A stretch of DNA of 64,000 nucleotides from Scylla paramamosain (GCF_035594125.1 NW_026973714.1:1-64000), one strand, 5' to 3'; positions 1 to 14,200 are shown, numbered from the stretch's first letter. Numbers and translations are program-made. Notes: generated from the letters alone by a model not told the origin.

Positions 1-552
1 TTTTAATTATTTATCTTTTATTTTTTTTTAAGATTGATAGGTACCAAATCGCCTAAACAAATAAAAATTAGTCAATATAGAAGAAATAAAAGATGCAATT
101 ACAAACGTTTATTATGAGTGTTTTTGATCGTCGTAGGTATCAGAACGCTAAAACACGTGAATAGTACAACAACATAATAGAATAGTACACCAATAGAACA
201 TAATAGAAAAGAACAGTTCGACATTATCAAATACGTGTATTATGAGTCTTTTTCATCATGTTAGGTACCAAAGCGCCCCCCACCGAAAAAAAAAACAAAA
301 ACATAAAGAACCATATATGTAGAAACAGAGCAACATTAGAAAAAAGCGTATAATGACTTTTTTTTTTTTTTTAGGTACGTAAACGCCTAAATAATGCAAA
401 GCACACTATATGGGAAAGGAAAAGAACTTTACCAAAAACGTGGCTTTTAACTGTTTTCAGCTTCTTTCCTACCAAACCGCTAAGGCGCATGGAAACCACC
501 CATTATGGAGAAACAGAACTTTATCAAAAACGTCTATTTATAGAGTTTTTGA

Positions 553-616
553 GATTCTTAGGTAGTCAAAACGACAAAATGCATGCAGCATTTTGTCGTT
601 TTGATACCTAAGAATC
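553..616. repeat. Foldback palindrome inside the satellite
   Basis: Arms 553-582 and 588-616 are reverse complements apart from one inserted base, with a 5-base loop. The palindrome covers the conserved TTAGGTA...AAAATGC part of a monomer, so one half-monomer is followed at once by its inverted copy. This looks like a template-switch event rather than a functional hairpin. Confidence 0.85.
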
Positions 617-903
617 CTATCCTATGGGATAACGAAACGAGATTACCAGAAACGTGTCCTTTCCTTATGTTTTTCAGCATATCAGGCACCATAACGTTAG
701 AAAGCATGTAAAATATTATAATAATAAATAATAACAAATAATAATAGTAATAATAATAATAATAAATGTATGCATACAACCCTATATGGGGTAGCGAGAC
801 GATATTGTCAAAACCGTATCATTTCAGTGCTTTTGAGAGTATTAGGCATCAAAACGAAAAAAAAAAAAGTATGGAAAAAACACTCCTTAGGGGAAAACAA
901 AAC

Positions 904-905
<2 letters not shown>

Positions 906-993
<88 letters not shown>
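906..993. repeat. (TA)n microsatellite
   Basis: Almost pure TA dinucleotide run of about 88 bp inside a satellite monomer, with one TT interruption near 942. Confidence 0.95.
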
Positions 994-995
<2 letters not shown>

Positions 996-3842
996 AAAAA
1001 CAGAATAACGTTACCAATAATGTGTATTATGAGTGTATTTTACCATGTTAGGTACAAAAACGCCAGTGTATGTAAAACATACGTATGGAAACGAAAACAA
1101 TATTACCAAAAACTTGTCTTTTGATTGTTTTTTTAACTTCTTTCGTATCAAACCCTAAAACACATAAAAAAATCATTTATAGAAAAACATAACAACTTTA
1201 TCAAAAACGTCTATTATTATTTGCCAAAATGCAGGCAAAGCACCCTATATGGGAAAAGTAAACATCATCAAAGTCGTGCCATTTTAGTTTTTTTTTTTTT
1301 TTTAAGCTTCTTAAAGTATCAAAAGATGGATAAAAATACCCTTTCTGGAAAAAAAAAAATAGTTTTGAGTGCTTTTGAGATTATTAGATACAAAAACGCA
1401 AAAAAACACATGTACAGTAGCCAATATAGGGAAAGTAAACGCTATGATCACAAACTTCTCTTATGAATATTTTTTAGGTTCTTAGGTATTGAAACGCTAA
1501 AACACATGAAAATCTCTCGTTTTGAGAAGAAAAACATCTTTACAAAAAACGTTTATTATGAGTCTATTTCACCTTGATACTTCACAAACTGAATAAATGC
1601 ATACAAAGAACGCTATGTGAAGAAACAGAACTATGATACACAAGCATTTTTTTTTTCTGTGTTTTTAAGCTTCTTAGCTAGAAAAAACGCCAAAATATAC
1701 ATGAAAATTCTATATTTGGTAGCAAGACACCTTTATCAGACACGTTTAATTTGAGTGTTTTTGAGCGTACAAAAAAAAAAAAAAAAAATGGAAAACACCA
1801 TTAATGGGAAAACTAAATCACTGAATCTAAAAACGTGCTCTTTCAATGTTTTTTTTGTTTTAAGATTCTTTGCGTACTAAAATGCTAAAATGGCATGAAA
1901 AACACCCGTTTTGGAAAAGCAGAATATTTCCAAAAACGTGTTTTATTTATTTTTATAAAGTTTTTATGGTTCAAATAAAAAGCACATGCAAAGAAGGTAA
2001 TATAGGGAAGCGAAAAATGATATAATCATAAACGTGTATTGTGTGTGTTTTTCAGGTTCTTAGACATCAGAACGCTAAAACATGTGAATAATAATCTATA
2101 TTGAGAAACAGAACAAACATTACTGTGTATTATGATTCTTTTTCATGATGTTAGGTATCAAAACGCCAAAGTGCATGCAAAGCACCTATTGAAATAGGAA
2201 ACAACATAACCAACAACGTGGCTTTTGAGTGTTTTTCAGTTTCTTTTCATACCCAAATCCTAAAATGCACACAAAATACTATTTCTGCCAAAACATAAAA
2301 ATATTGCCTAAAAATACTGGTTTGAGTGTTTTTTTGAGTTTATTAGATACCAAAACGCCAAAACACATACAAAGTAGCCAATATGGGGAAACTAAACAAA
2401 AATTTCAAGAAACTTTTCTTATAAACGTTTTTCAGGTTCTTACTCGTACCTACTGAAAAGTTAAAACACATGAAATATCACTTTATTTTGAGAAAAGAAA
2501 CATCATAAAAAAAAAAGATGTGTATTATGAGTTTGTTTCACATGTTAGGTAACGAAATGCCAAAATACATAAAAAAAAAACTATATGAAGAACCAGAACT
2601 AATTATCAAAATCGTGCATTTTCAGTATTTCTTTTTTTTTTTTTTTAGCTTTCTAGCAAAATGCCAAAATCCATACAAATAACTCCATATGATGTAACGA
2701 GACGACTTTACCAGAAACATGTCACTTCAATTATTTTTTTTTAACATAGTAGACACCAAAATGCTAAAAAGTTAAAAAAAAAACACCATATAAGGAAACT
2801 CAAAACAACATAAATCGAAAAATTGCGTGTCGTTTGAGTGTTTTTGAGATTCTTACGTACGAAAACAGTAAAACGCATGCCACACACCCATACTGGAGAA
2901 ACAGAACAACATATCCAGAAACGTGTGTTTTAGGAGTTTTTTTTTTTTTTAGTTTGTTAAGTACCAAAACGCCTAAACCCATGCAAAGTAGCTAACGTAT
3001 GGAATCTAAATTATATAATCACAAAATATGTATTATGAGTGTTTTTGATATTGTTAGATATCAGAACGCTAAAACACGTGACTTTATATTGAGAAGTATA
3101 ACAAAATTACCAAAAACATATATAATGAGTTTTATTAATAACACCATGTTACGGTACCAAAGCGACAAAATCTATACAAAACACCCTATTTGAAGAGACA
3201 AAACTATTTATTTTTACTTCTTAAGTACTAAAACGCCAGATTACATGTAAAGCAAATCACATTATCATGCTAAAAAGCTTGGAAAACACCTTAAATGAAA
3301 AAAAAAAACTAAGCAGCGTTTTTAAGCTTTCTGGTGTACTAAAACTATATAAAAATGCATGGAAAACTCCCTCTCTGGAGAAAAAGAATAATATTGCGAA
3401 AAACGTGTATTTTAACGTTTTATGAGTTTATTAGGGTACCAAAAAATGCCAATACACATGCAAAAAGTAACCAATATGGAGAAAGTAAACGCTATTACCA
3501 CAAACTTGTCTTATGAATGCTTCGGAGGCTCTTAGATATTGAAACGCTAAAACAGCATGAATATCACTCTGTATTGAGAAAAGAACAAAAAAAAAAAAAA
3601 AACGTGTATTATGAGTGTGTTTCAGTATGATAAGCACTAAAACGCCAAAATACGCAAGAACAACCCTATTTCAAGAAAAAGAACTACAAGACCAAAGTCA
3701 GGTGAATTTAAACGTTATTGAGCGTCTTAGTTACCAAAACATTACCACAAACTTGTCATTTAGGTCTTTTTTGGAAGCATTAGCACCAAAATGCTAAAAA
3801 AAAAAAAAAGTGAAAAAAATATCCTTCAAAGAAAACAAAAAA

Positions 3843-3866
3843 AAATAAATATAAATAAATAAATAA

Positions 3867-3908
<42 letters not shown>

Positions 3909-3929
3909 TAATAATAATAATAATAATAA
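3843..3929. repeat. (AAAT)n/(AAT)n microsatellite
   Basis: AAAT repeats pass into AAT repeats with one GAT interruption. The run sits where a monomer would have its A-rich segment, so it probably grew out of the satellite. Confidence 0.9.
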
Positions 3930-6900
3930 ACGTGTCCTTTCGAATGTCTTTGAGACTCTTATGTACTAAAACGCTAAAACTCATGCCAGACACCCTTTCT
4001 GAAGAATCAGAGTAACATTTACAGAAACGTGTTTTAAAGTTTTTTTTTTTTTTTTTCATTTTGTTAGGTACCAAGCGCTTAAACACATGCAAAATAGCCA
4101 ATACAGCGATACCAAAATATATTAATCACAAACATGTATTATGAGTGTTTTTGATGTTCTTAACTATCAGAACGCTAAGACACGTGAATACTATTTTGTA
4201 TTTGGAAATAGATCAGTATTACTAAAAACGTGTATTATGACTCTTATTCACCAATCAATACAAAGAACCTTATATAAAGAAATAAAACAACAATACAAAA
4301 ACCCTGTATTATGACTGTTTTTGAACTTAGTAGGTATCAAAAACGCCAAACTGCATGTAAAGCATACTATATGGGGAAAAAAAAAAAAACATTACCAAAA
4401 CTTTTTCTTTTGACAATTTTTTTCAGCTTCTTTCGTACCAAAACGTTTAAACGCATGAAAACACCCTTTATGGAAAAACATAATAACTTCATCAAAACTG
4501 TCAAATTACGGTGTATTATTAAGTATGTTTCACCATGCTAGATACTTTAGAAATATACAAATTCATATAAAGAAATAGAACATTACTAAAAACTCTGTGT
4601 TATGACTGTTTTTGAACTTGTTAGGTACCAAAAACGCCTGAGTACATGTAAAACTTACTGTATGAAAAAAAAAAACGTATGAAAAACGTATGAAAAAAAA
4701 AACGTTAAAACGCATAAAAAGCATCCTTTATGGAAAAACAGAACAATTTTATCAAAAAAGAAAAAAATCTATGCTGAGTGATTTTAAGCTTGTTAGACAC
4801 AAAAACGTCAAAATGCAGGCAAAACAGCCGATATCGGAAGATTATGCATGCAAATTATGCGTGCAAAAAAAGCCTTTGAAAAAAAAAAAACATAATGAAC
4901 AGTATTAACAAAAAAAAAGAAAAAAAAAGTTTTGAGCGATGTTTTTGAGATCATTAGGTATCAAAACGCCAAAGCACATGCAAAGTAGCCAATATGGGGA
5001 AAAACTAAATGCTATTACCACAAACTTGTCTTTTTAATATTTTTTTGAGGTTCTTTAGGTACTGAAACGCTAAAACACATGAAAATCACTCTGTACTGAG
5101 AAGAAACGTTATATTATGAATGTATTTCACATACAAAGGATGCTATATGAAGAAACAAAATTTCATTAGACAAACATATTTTGTTAGTGTTTTTGATCTT
5201 CTTAGGTATAAAAACGCCAAAATGTTCGCGAAAACACTATACATAAACGTGGCTTTGAGTGCTTCTCTTTTCAGCTTCTTTCGTTGCAAAATGTTAAAAG
5301 CCATAAAAAAAAATAACCTTTATGGAGAAATAGAACTTTATCAAAAACGTCTGTTTGAATGTTTTTAAGCTGTTAGGATACCAAAACGCCAAAAATGTAT
5401 GCAAAGTACACTAAAGGGGTAACGTGAAACGATATTACCAGAAACGTGTTATTGGTTTGTTTTTGCATATTAGGCACCAACACGTTAAAAAAGATGGATA
5501 ATACACTATTATTATGTTAAATCTAAACAAAGACCTAAATCCAAAAATATATTAAAAAAAATTATAAAAAATTGTTCCGTTTAAGTCTTTTTGAGCTTCT
5601 TACGTATCAAAAACTCTAAAAATGCATGCAAAACGCCCTTTCTGGAGAAACAAAAAAAAAACTTGTGTTTTGAGTTTTGAGTTTATTAGGTACCAAAAAA
5701 TGCTAAAACACATTATAAACAGCCAATATAGGGAAATTGCATGCTATTATCGCAAACTTGCCTAATAAATGTGTTTGAGGTTCTTATTTACTGAAAACGC
5801 TTAAACACTTGAATGTCACTCTATATTGAGAAATAGATCTTTATAAAAAAAACGTATAATATCAATTTTATTCATCATGTTATGTACCAAAGCACAAAAA
5901 TACATTAAAAGACCTTCAGATGAAAAAAAAAAAACCAAACAACATTACCAAAAAATCGTGAAATATTATGTTTTTTTTTCTTTTTTTTTTTAGCTTTTTA
6001 GGTACCTAAACGCCAAAATGCATGCAAGCAAACCTATATAGTGTAACGACATTACCAGAAACGTATCATTTGAGTGTTTTATAACTATTTAGGCACCAAA
6101 ACACTAAAAAGCATGGGTAACATCCTTTATGAAAAAAGAAAAAAAAAAAATCGAAAACGTGTACTTTGAATGTTTTTGAGATTCTTTTTTTCTGTTTTTC
6201 AAGTTTTCATTAGGTACCTAAACGCCTAAACACACATACAAAACGAAATTATATAATCACAAATTATGATATAATCATAAACACAAATGAGTGTTTTTAA
6301 TAGCATACGAGAATAGTACTCTATATTGAAAAAATAGAACAACATCACCATAAACGTTTATTATGAGTCTTATGCACCATGTTAGAAACCAAAAACGCTA
6401 AAAATGCATACAAATAACATGATATGAAGAAAAAGAACATTACTAAATAACCTGTATGATGCCTGTTTTAGAACTTGTTAGGTACCAAAATGGTAGAAGA
6501 AAAAGAAGATTACTAAATAACCTGTATGATGCCTGTTTTAGAACTTGTTAGGTACCAAAATGGTAAAGTGCCTGAAAATAAAAACAGTTTGACCAAAAAA
6601 CATGGCTCTTCTTGTGTTTTTCACCTTCTTTCATATCAAAACGTTAAAACGCATGCAAAACACACTATGGAAAACAGAACAAATTCATAAAAAACGTCAA
6701 TTTTGAGTGTTTTTGTACTTGTTGAATACCAAAACGTCAAAATGCATACAAATGACCATATATGGGGTAACGATACAGACATTACCAGAAAAGTGTCATT
6801 TGCGTGTTCTGAGCAAATTAGGCATAAAAAAAAAAAGTGGAAAAACATCCTATTTGTGAATTTTTTTTTAATCGTGTCTTTTGAGTATTTTTGAGCTTCT

Positions 6901-8378
6901 TACGTACCAAAACTCTAAAATGCATGGAAAAAAGACACTTTCTGGAGAAACAGAACATTAGCAAAAAAAAAAAAAAAAAAAAATTGTTTTGGGATTTTTT
7001 TTCAGTTTTTAAGGTACAAAAACGACAAAACACATTGAAAGAAGTAACATATATGGAAACTAAACGCTATTACCAGAAACTTATCTTATGAACGTTTTTG
7101 AGGTTCTTAGGTGCTGAAACAGTAAAACACATAAATATCATTCTATAATGAGAAAAAAAACATTGTTGCAAAAAAAAACTTGTATAATTAGTGTTTCACC
7201 ATGTTAAGTACCAAAACATCAAAATGCATACAAAGAACCCGATATGAAGAAACCACTTACGTAACCAAAATTCGTGTATTTTCAAAGCTTGCTTGTACTT
7301 GTTGAATACCAAAACGTCAAAATGTGCATACAAATGATTCGATATATATGGCGGTAACGATACGACATTACCACAGGAAAAGTGTCATTTGCGTGTTTTT
7401 TGGACGCAAATTAGGTACCAAAAAAGCCAAAAGTATGTTAAACATCTACATAATCGTGAAATTTTTTTTTTTAACGAGTCCTTTCAGTTTTTTTTTGAGC
7501 TTTTTCAGAATCTTACCAAAACTCTAAAAACGCATGCCAGACACTGTTTCTGAAGAAACAGAATAACATTAGTCCAAAAAACGTGTGTTTTAAATGTTTT
7601 TCTGTTTTTAAGGTACAAAAAAACGACAAAACACATTGAAAGCAGTAAATATATGGAAACTAAACGTCATTACCAGAAACTTATCTTATGAACGTTTTTG
7701 AGGTTCTTAGGTGCTGAAACAGTAGAAACACATAAAGAGTACTCTATTCTATATCGAGAAAAAGAACATTGTTGCAAAAAAACTTGCATAATTAGTGTTT
7801 CACCATGTTAAGTACCAAAACATCAAAATGCATACAAAGAACCCGGATATGAAGAAACCAATTTACGTAACCAAAATCGTATTTTCAGTGTTTTTGGAGC
7901 TTCCTGGTTACCAAAACGCTAAAATGCATGTAAATCATTCGATATGTGGCGATAACGAGACGACATTACCACAGGAACATGTCATTTCGGTGTTTTTTGG
8001 ACGTATTAGGTACCAAAAAAGCCAAAAGTATGTTAAGCATCCACATAATCGAAAACGAGTCCTTTCAGTTTTTTTTTTTTTTCAGAATCTTACCAAAACT
8101 CTAAAACGCATGCCAGACACTGTTTCTGAAGAAACAGAATAACATTTCCAAAAACGTGTGTTTTAAATGTTTTTCTGTTTGTTATGTGTACCAAAACACC
8201 TTAAACACATGCAAAGTAGCCAATATAGGGAAACAAAATTTTATAATCACAAACGTGTATTATGTTTTTTTGGCGTTCTTAGCCCTCAGGAAGTAGAACC
8301 ACCTGAAGAGTACTCTATATTCAGCATATTGGGCAATAAAACGCTAAAAAGCAGAAAAAAACACCTCTTAGTGAGGTC

Positions 8379-9014
8379 TAAAGCACTTGTTCAGGGTGTG
8401 TTGTGAACTTATCATTAAACCCAGCTGTGACCTCACAGAACCTTTGTGTCTCACAACACATGGGGCCAGTCACAGCCTGTCCTTTAAAGTCAACTCTCTT
8501 GCTTCACACAAAATTACAAGCACCTAATTACAGACACACCCCTCACTCAAAATTCAAATTTATTATGGCTATTCCCACACCAGCCTCGGAGTCCCACCTG
8601 GGAGGGAAGCACAATTATCCCCAGGTCAGACTGCTCTTTTGTTATCGACCCTAAGTGTCTTGACACACCTCAACTTTTTTTAATTAACTCCTGCAACATT
8701 CGCGGTCTATTCCTTTCTAATCTATAGATCTTAATTTTCAATCTGAGAACACCACCTCTTTTCTACTAAACCTCATCTTCTTTTCCTCACTGAAACACAA
8801 GTGTCTGAGGCAACTGATAGTAGCCCCTTTCTCTGTTCCTTCCTACTTTCTCTATCCTCATTTTTTATCCAAAGCTGGATGTTGTGTTTATGTGTGGAAA
8901 GACTTAACCTGCTCTCGTGCCCACGCTATTGAATCTTCCGAGTTTTCCACCATCTGGCTACAACTAGAGTGTCACTCTCAAACTAAAGTTATCTGTGCTG
9001 TATACCTCTCACTT
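8379..9014 (+). mobile_element. Jockey-like LINE, 5' segment, copy 1 (3' truncated)
   Basis: This segment starts at TAAAGCA and is closely similar to 14617-15755 and 18444-19672. It holds the untranslated leader (CATTAAACCCAGCTGTGACC) and the start of a coding region, including a degraded piece matching residues just before the endonuclease core of the other copies. It then returns abruptly to satellite near 9014. The reading frame is broken many times. Losing the 3' side is the opposite of normal LINE 5' truncation. Family assignment comes from the better preserved third copy; boundaries are within about 15 bases. Confidence 0.7.
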
Positions 9015-12000
9015 AAAACTACTTCATATTACACGAAAACACTAAAAATCATGGATAACACCTTATTTCAACACCTTATATCAAAACTGTGTCTTATTTA
9101 TTTATTTAGTTTCTTATTTACCTAAACGCCAAAATGCATGTAAATATCTGGACATGTGGCAACGAGACGACATTAAAAAAAACGTGACATTTCTGGTAGT
9201 TTTGGACGTATTAGGTACCAAATGGTAAAGAAAAAAATAATAATAAAAACATCCTACATAAGAAATGAAATAAATATGACTGAAAACGTTTGAGTATTTT
9301 TGAAATTCTATACGTACCAAAACTCTCAAATACAGACTATACACCCTTTTCGGAGAAAGAGAACAACATTTGTGTTTTAAGAGTTTTCAGTTTGTTAGGT
9401 ACCAAAACGCCAAAAATGCACGCAAAGAACCCCATATGAAGAAAAAATTTCAAAAGCCTGTAATAAGGCTGTTTTTCAAGTTAATGAATACGAAAACGCA
9501 AAAATGCATGCCAAACAAACTATAAAAGAAAAGAAAATAACATTAACAAAAACGTGGCTTTGGAGAGGCTACCTTCTTTCTTACCAAAATGCTAAAAAGC
9601 ATGCAATAACACCTTTTATTGAGAAACATCAACAACCTTATATCAAAAACGTCTATTATTGAATATTTTTTTTGAGTTTGTTAGGTGCCAAAACGACAAA
9701 ATGCATGGAAAGCACCTTATATGGGGTAACGTAACGACATTACTAAAAAGGTGTCATTTAAGTGTTTTTGAGCACATTAGGTAGCAAATGGTGCAAAGAA
9801 AAAATGCTAATAAAAGCATTGTACATATTAAATGACATAATTGTCATATAAATGTTTTTTGAGTATTTTTGAAATTCTTAGGTACTGAAACGCTACAACA
9901 CATGAATATTAATCTATATTTCGGAGAAACAGATCACATCATTACCAAAAACACGTATTGTAAGAGTTTTCACCATGTTAGGTACCAAAAACGCCGAAAA
10001 CCATAAAAAGAACCATATATGAAGAAAACAGGACATTACTGAAAGCATAGACATCAGGCTGATTTTGAACTTTTAATGAAAACGAAAAACTCCAAAATGC
10101 ATGCCAAACAAATCGATATGCGGTAAGGACAAAACAGTAGTAACCGGAAACGTGTCATTTTGAGTGGCTACCTTTTTTGACGTGTTAGTCACAAATGAAA
10201 AAAAAAAAAATGGAAAATGCCCTACATGGGAGAACCAAAACAACATAATCGAAAACGTGTCCTACAATGTTTTTAAAATTCAGTACTTATTAGGTGCCAA
10301 CATCGACAAAAATGCGCATGGCAAGCACTTTTTCCCTAAAACGTAACAACATTTCCAAAAACGTATGTCATCTAAGTATGTTTCATTTTGTTAGGTATTA
10401 AACACCTACACATGCAAGCAGCCAATACAGGAAAACACAGTTCTACAATAACAAACGTGTATTGTGAGTGGTTTTGAAGTTCTTAGGTATCAGAAACGTT
10501 AAAACACGTGAATATTAGATCTATATTCAGAAATAGATCACAACATAACAAAAAATCTGTATTATGTCTTATTCACTCATGTTAGGTAGCAAAACGCTAA
10601 ACCATACAAAAAACCCTATATGAAGAAAAAGAGCAATAATAACAGAAATCCTGTATTATCAGTGACTTTTAAACTTCTTAGGTACCAAACACTCCAAAAG
10701 TGCATGCAAAGCAATCCATATGCGGAAATGAAAACAAAGTAGTACCGGAAGAACGTGGCATTTTGAGTGATTTTTGGACGTGCTAGTCTTTCAAGAAAAA
10801 AAATGAAGGAAATGCCCTACATATGGAGACCAAAGCAACAGGATCGAAAACGTGTATTTTGAATGTTTTTGAGTCTGCATAGGTAACAAAAAATGCCAAA
10901 ATGCATGCAAAACACTCCTTTATCCATGGTGTAACATTACCAGAACGTATGTTCTCATTTGTTGTATTTTGTTAGCATATTAGACACACAAAGAAACAAA
11001 ACGCTAAAAGCATATGTGCCCCATATGGAGCACCAACACATATTTAAAATAACAAACGTGTCTTGTTAGTGGTTTTCTAGCTTCTTGGACGTACCAAAAC
11101 TTTAAAGCATGTGATCTTAAAATAATCTATTCTATAGAAACAGAACATTACCAATATCTGTAGTGCGTTTTAAGCTTATTCATCATGTTAGGTACCAAAA
11201 CACCGAAACACATGCAAAGTACATAATATATGGAAACAAAATGAGCAATATTTCCACAACCTGTGTCATAAATGTTTAAACTTGGGACTTAGAGTACTGA
11301 ACACAAAAATATCACTATAGTACATGAAAAAATAAATAAATAAAAATGAAAAAAATAAATAAATAAATAAAAAAACATTAATTGTGAGTGTATTTCAACA
11401 TACAGGGTAATAATAAAATGCCAAAATGTATACGAAGTACCCCATGGAAAGAATAACATTATGAGAATCGCATTTTTTCAGTGTTTCTGAGCTTCTTAGT
11501 TACCAAAACTCCAAAATCCACGCAAAACATCTTATATGGTGTAACATTACCAGAAACTTGTCATTTCGTGTGTTTTATGGAAGCATATTAGACACCAAAA
11601 TGTTAAAAAAAAAAAACAAAAAAAAAAAACATGGATAAAAACACCCTACATAGGAAACCAAAACAACAAAATCGAAAACATGTCTTTTAGGAATGTTTCT
11701 ACAATCCATGTATCGAAACTGCTAAAACGCATGTATTCCAGATACCCTTTCTGGAAAAACAGAAGAACATTTCAGCCAAAAATGATGTAGTTTTAAATCT
11801 TTTCCAGTTTGTTATTTTACCAAAATGCCTAAACACATGAAAGATAACCAATGTATGGAAAGAAAAAGATATAATGCACAAAGGTGTATTATTTGTGTTT
11901 TTAACGTTCTTAGTTATCAAGGAACGATAAAACACGTGAATAGTACTCTATAACAAACAAACAAAAATGGTATCATTAGTGTTATCCACCATGTTAGGTA

Positions 12001-12245
12001 CCAAAACGCTAAAATACATACAAAGAACCAATATATGAAGAAATAGAACATTACCAAAACCTTTATTATGGCTGTTTTTTGGACTTGTTGAGGTATTAAA
12101 ACACCAAAATGCATGCAAAGCACACTATGTAGAAAGAAGGAAACAACAATGCAAAAATATGGCTTTTGAGTGTTTTTTAGCTTCTTTCGAGCCAAAAACA
12201 TGAAAACGCATGTTCTGTTTCAGGAGAAACAGAACAGACATTGTT
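9015..12245 (+). repeat. Degenerate ~93-bp satellite, block 2
   Basis: Continuation of the same satellite in the same orientation, with TTAGGTACCAAAACG-type boxes about every 90-100 bp and variable A-runs. Apart from an AAAT-rich patch near 11.33-11.37 kb, nothing else is recognised. Confidence 0.85.
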
Positions 12246-13034
12246 ATATAACAAATACAGGGGCACCCCAACGTTGTGTTCTGGCTCCACTACTTTTTGT
12301 ATTGTACACAAATGACTGCAGAAGTAAATATAAAAGTTGTTCTATAATTAAATATGCAGATGACACGGCAATAGTGGGAAAAATCAGTAATGATGATTCA
12401 CGAGAGTTCCTGAAGCTAAAGATTGAAGACTTTGTTACATGGTGCAATAATAACTTTTTAAATCTAAATGTAAAGAAAACAAAAGAAATGATAATTGAGT
12501 TTCCTCACAATTAACACAATTCCAGATCCACTAGTCATAGCCAATGAGCAAGTTGAAAGAGTACATGAATATAAATATCTTGGCGTAATAATTGATGACA
12601 AATTAACAGGATCTTCAAATACAACTAAATTATACAAAAATGTAAACAGAGAATTCATTTTCTAAGAATATTGAAAAACATCCATATAGATCAATCAATA
12701 TTATCACTATATTTATAAATCAAGTAATTGAATCCATTTTGAGTTTTGCTATTACAGTATGGTATGGATCCTTGTTGTACATGTACGAGTACAAGATAGA
12801 AAATAAACAAAAAAAATTGTAAAGAACGCTGGTAAACTTAAAGCTAGAACTGATTCCCTAGATGATATATATATTACTGATGGTGATAAAACAACTAAAA
12901 ATAAAATTATGAATGATGTCCAGCATCCACTGCACTGCCTATACAAGTTCCTGAGATCTGGTAAAAGACTTGCCCTCCCAAAGCTGCAAACTACTAGATT
13001 TAAAAATACCTTTGACACATTCCTAAGAGTATAG
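12246..13034 (+). pseudogene. Rex1/CR1-like LINE reverse transcriptase, 5'-truncated and frameshifted
   Basis: Begins inside the RT palm with a PQ-x-CVL-x-PLLF motif followed by YADDTA, the catalytic Asp-Asp box, and a WCNNNFLNLN segment typical of the CR1/Rex1 group. The frame shifts near 12.51 kb, giving the thumb segment (YLGVIID at about 12.58 kb). It shifts again before a C-terminal part with KLQTTRFKNTF and a stop near 13034. Only the C-terminal third of an RT is present, as expected for a 5'-truncated copy. Not functional. Confidence 0.75.
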
Positions 13035-13226
13035 ATCTCTTCAATTCCTTTGCTTCCCGCTAACTTTTTGTTTTATGTGTGTGAGTGTGTATTTTTAATG
13101 ATGTATTATTTTTAGTATATTATATTATATGTGGATGAGCTATTGAGCAAGCCAAAGAAGATTTTCATGTTGTATGTAATTCAATGTGACAATAAAAGCT
13201 TACTACTTACGTACGTACTTACTTAA
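13035..13226 (+). repeat. 3' UTR and ACTT-type tail of the Rex1-like LINE
   Basis: Non-coding 3' end after the RT stop, finishing in AATAAAAG and then a short ACTTACTT/ACGT simple-sequence tail rather than poly(A). Such microsatellite tails are known for Rex1/CR1-group elements. Satellite resumes directly afterwards. Confidence 0.6.
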
Positions 13227-13340
13227 TCAAAAACGTCTATTTACACTGTTTTTGACCTTGTTACGTTGGAAAATGCCAACAAATGCAAATGGCGTAACGA
13301 GACCGAAATTACCAGAAACGTGGCATTTGTGTGTTTTTAA
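13227..13340 (+). repeat. Satellite remnant between two insertions
   Basis: About one monomer of the ~93-bp satellite (ATTACCAGAAACGTGGCATTT near its end). It ends with the TTAA (13337-13340) used as the target site of the following element. Confidence 0.7.
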
Positions 13341-14196
13341 CCCTTAAACTGCGCAATTATGATTTCAGGATAGCTGCAGGGTGCGCAAAAAATGGCAAAA
13401 AATTAACTTTGCTTGCAAACTATCTTTGATCTTTTGAAACTCAAAGGAAAGTAGAGCACTGAAATGTGAAATAAAAAATGAAAAAAAAATACATTGTGGG
13501 AATGGAACCAGCCGGATACTAAGGAGGTGGCTGAGACAACAGAGTTCTTGTAGCGGCTGGGGCCAGCGACAGGGAGCTGGGAAGGTGTCAAAGAGATCAT
13601 TTTCCTGTTCTTTTCTGCCAGTGTGAATCATCAGGAAGTGGTTGAGAGTGGATTCCTCAGAATCTTCTATCAATGGTAAAAATTTTGGATGGTGTCAATG
13701 GCAACTATTACGGGCTTTGCCTGGCAGTGAGGAAGCGGCAGCGTGCTCCTGACCTTGAGAGGCAGGAGTGTGTCTTATGATTTCTGGCTTTCTCTACAAC
13801 TTCTCCTGGCCTCAGAAGTCTGATTGCCTGTAAATAATCCCCTCTACATCATCAGGAGACACACACACACACACCTCCCCTGAGTCCAAGCTTCTTACCA
13901 TCTTCTTCTTTTTACGACATCTGCCTTCCCCCATGGCCAATGAATGTGGGAGCCAGGAGGCTGGCCAGCATCGGAAGATGATGACGAATGTACCGTCTTC
14001 CATGACTGCCTAAGGCTGAGACAATAATGCCTATATGGAGCGAAAGAGAGATGGTATGTTGCCAAATGATGTTCATTGGATTTTACGGTGGCTGTGCGGG
14101 AACTTTTGAAATGCAGCTTAGAAAACCTGTCATCTTAAGATGTCTCGCGCAGTTGGTCGAACAGCATCTTAAGATGGGTCTGGCGCAGTTTACGGG
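13341..14196. mobile_element. Non-autonomous piggyBac-type DNA transposon (856 bp)
   Basis: Flanked on both sides by TTAA (13337-13340 and 14197-14200), the piggyBac target duplication. Terminal inverted repeats are CCCTTAAACTGCGC at the left and its complement with one mismatch at the right. The right subterminal region carries CATCTTAAGATG twice, and a second GCGC-containing motif lies inside the left end. No transposase is recognised; minus-strand frames of 60-100 codons have no known motif. Its termini differ from the coding piggyBac at 42390-46108, so it belongs to another family. Confidence 0.85.
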
Positions 14197-14200
14197 TTAA

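Larger units (their letters stand above)
1..8378 (+). repeat. Degenerate ~93-bp AT-rich satellite, block 1
   Basis: Head-to-tail array of strongly diverged monomers of roughly 90-95 bp. Each carries a box close to TTAGGTACCAAAACGCC, then a variant of AATGCATGCAAAGCA, a CCTATATGG-like segment, and an ACATTACCAAAAACGTG box before a T-run. Monomer variants recur in a partly fixed order, suggesting a higher-order repeat of about 0.75-1.1 kb. Monomers differ widely, so the array is old and no longer homogenised. Short reading frames here are chance frames through T- and A-runs and are not supported as genes. No host gene is seen. Confidence 0.85.

Noticed and set aside
1..8300. Dozens of 60-115-codon frames in the satellite, some with poly-Tyr or poly-Ile runs
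   Set aside because: They are translations of microsatellites and A/T runs, differ between monomers and lack any conserved protein; chance frames.
1..8300. Regularly spaced repeats as a CRISPR-like array
   Set aside because: The whole ~93-bp unit is repetitive, with no unique spacers and strong divergence; it is an ordinary eukaryotic satellite.
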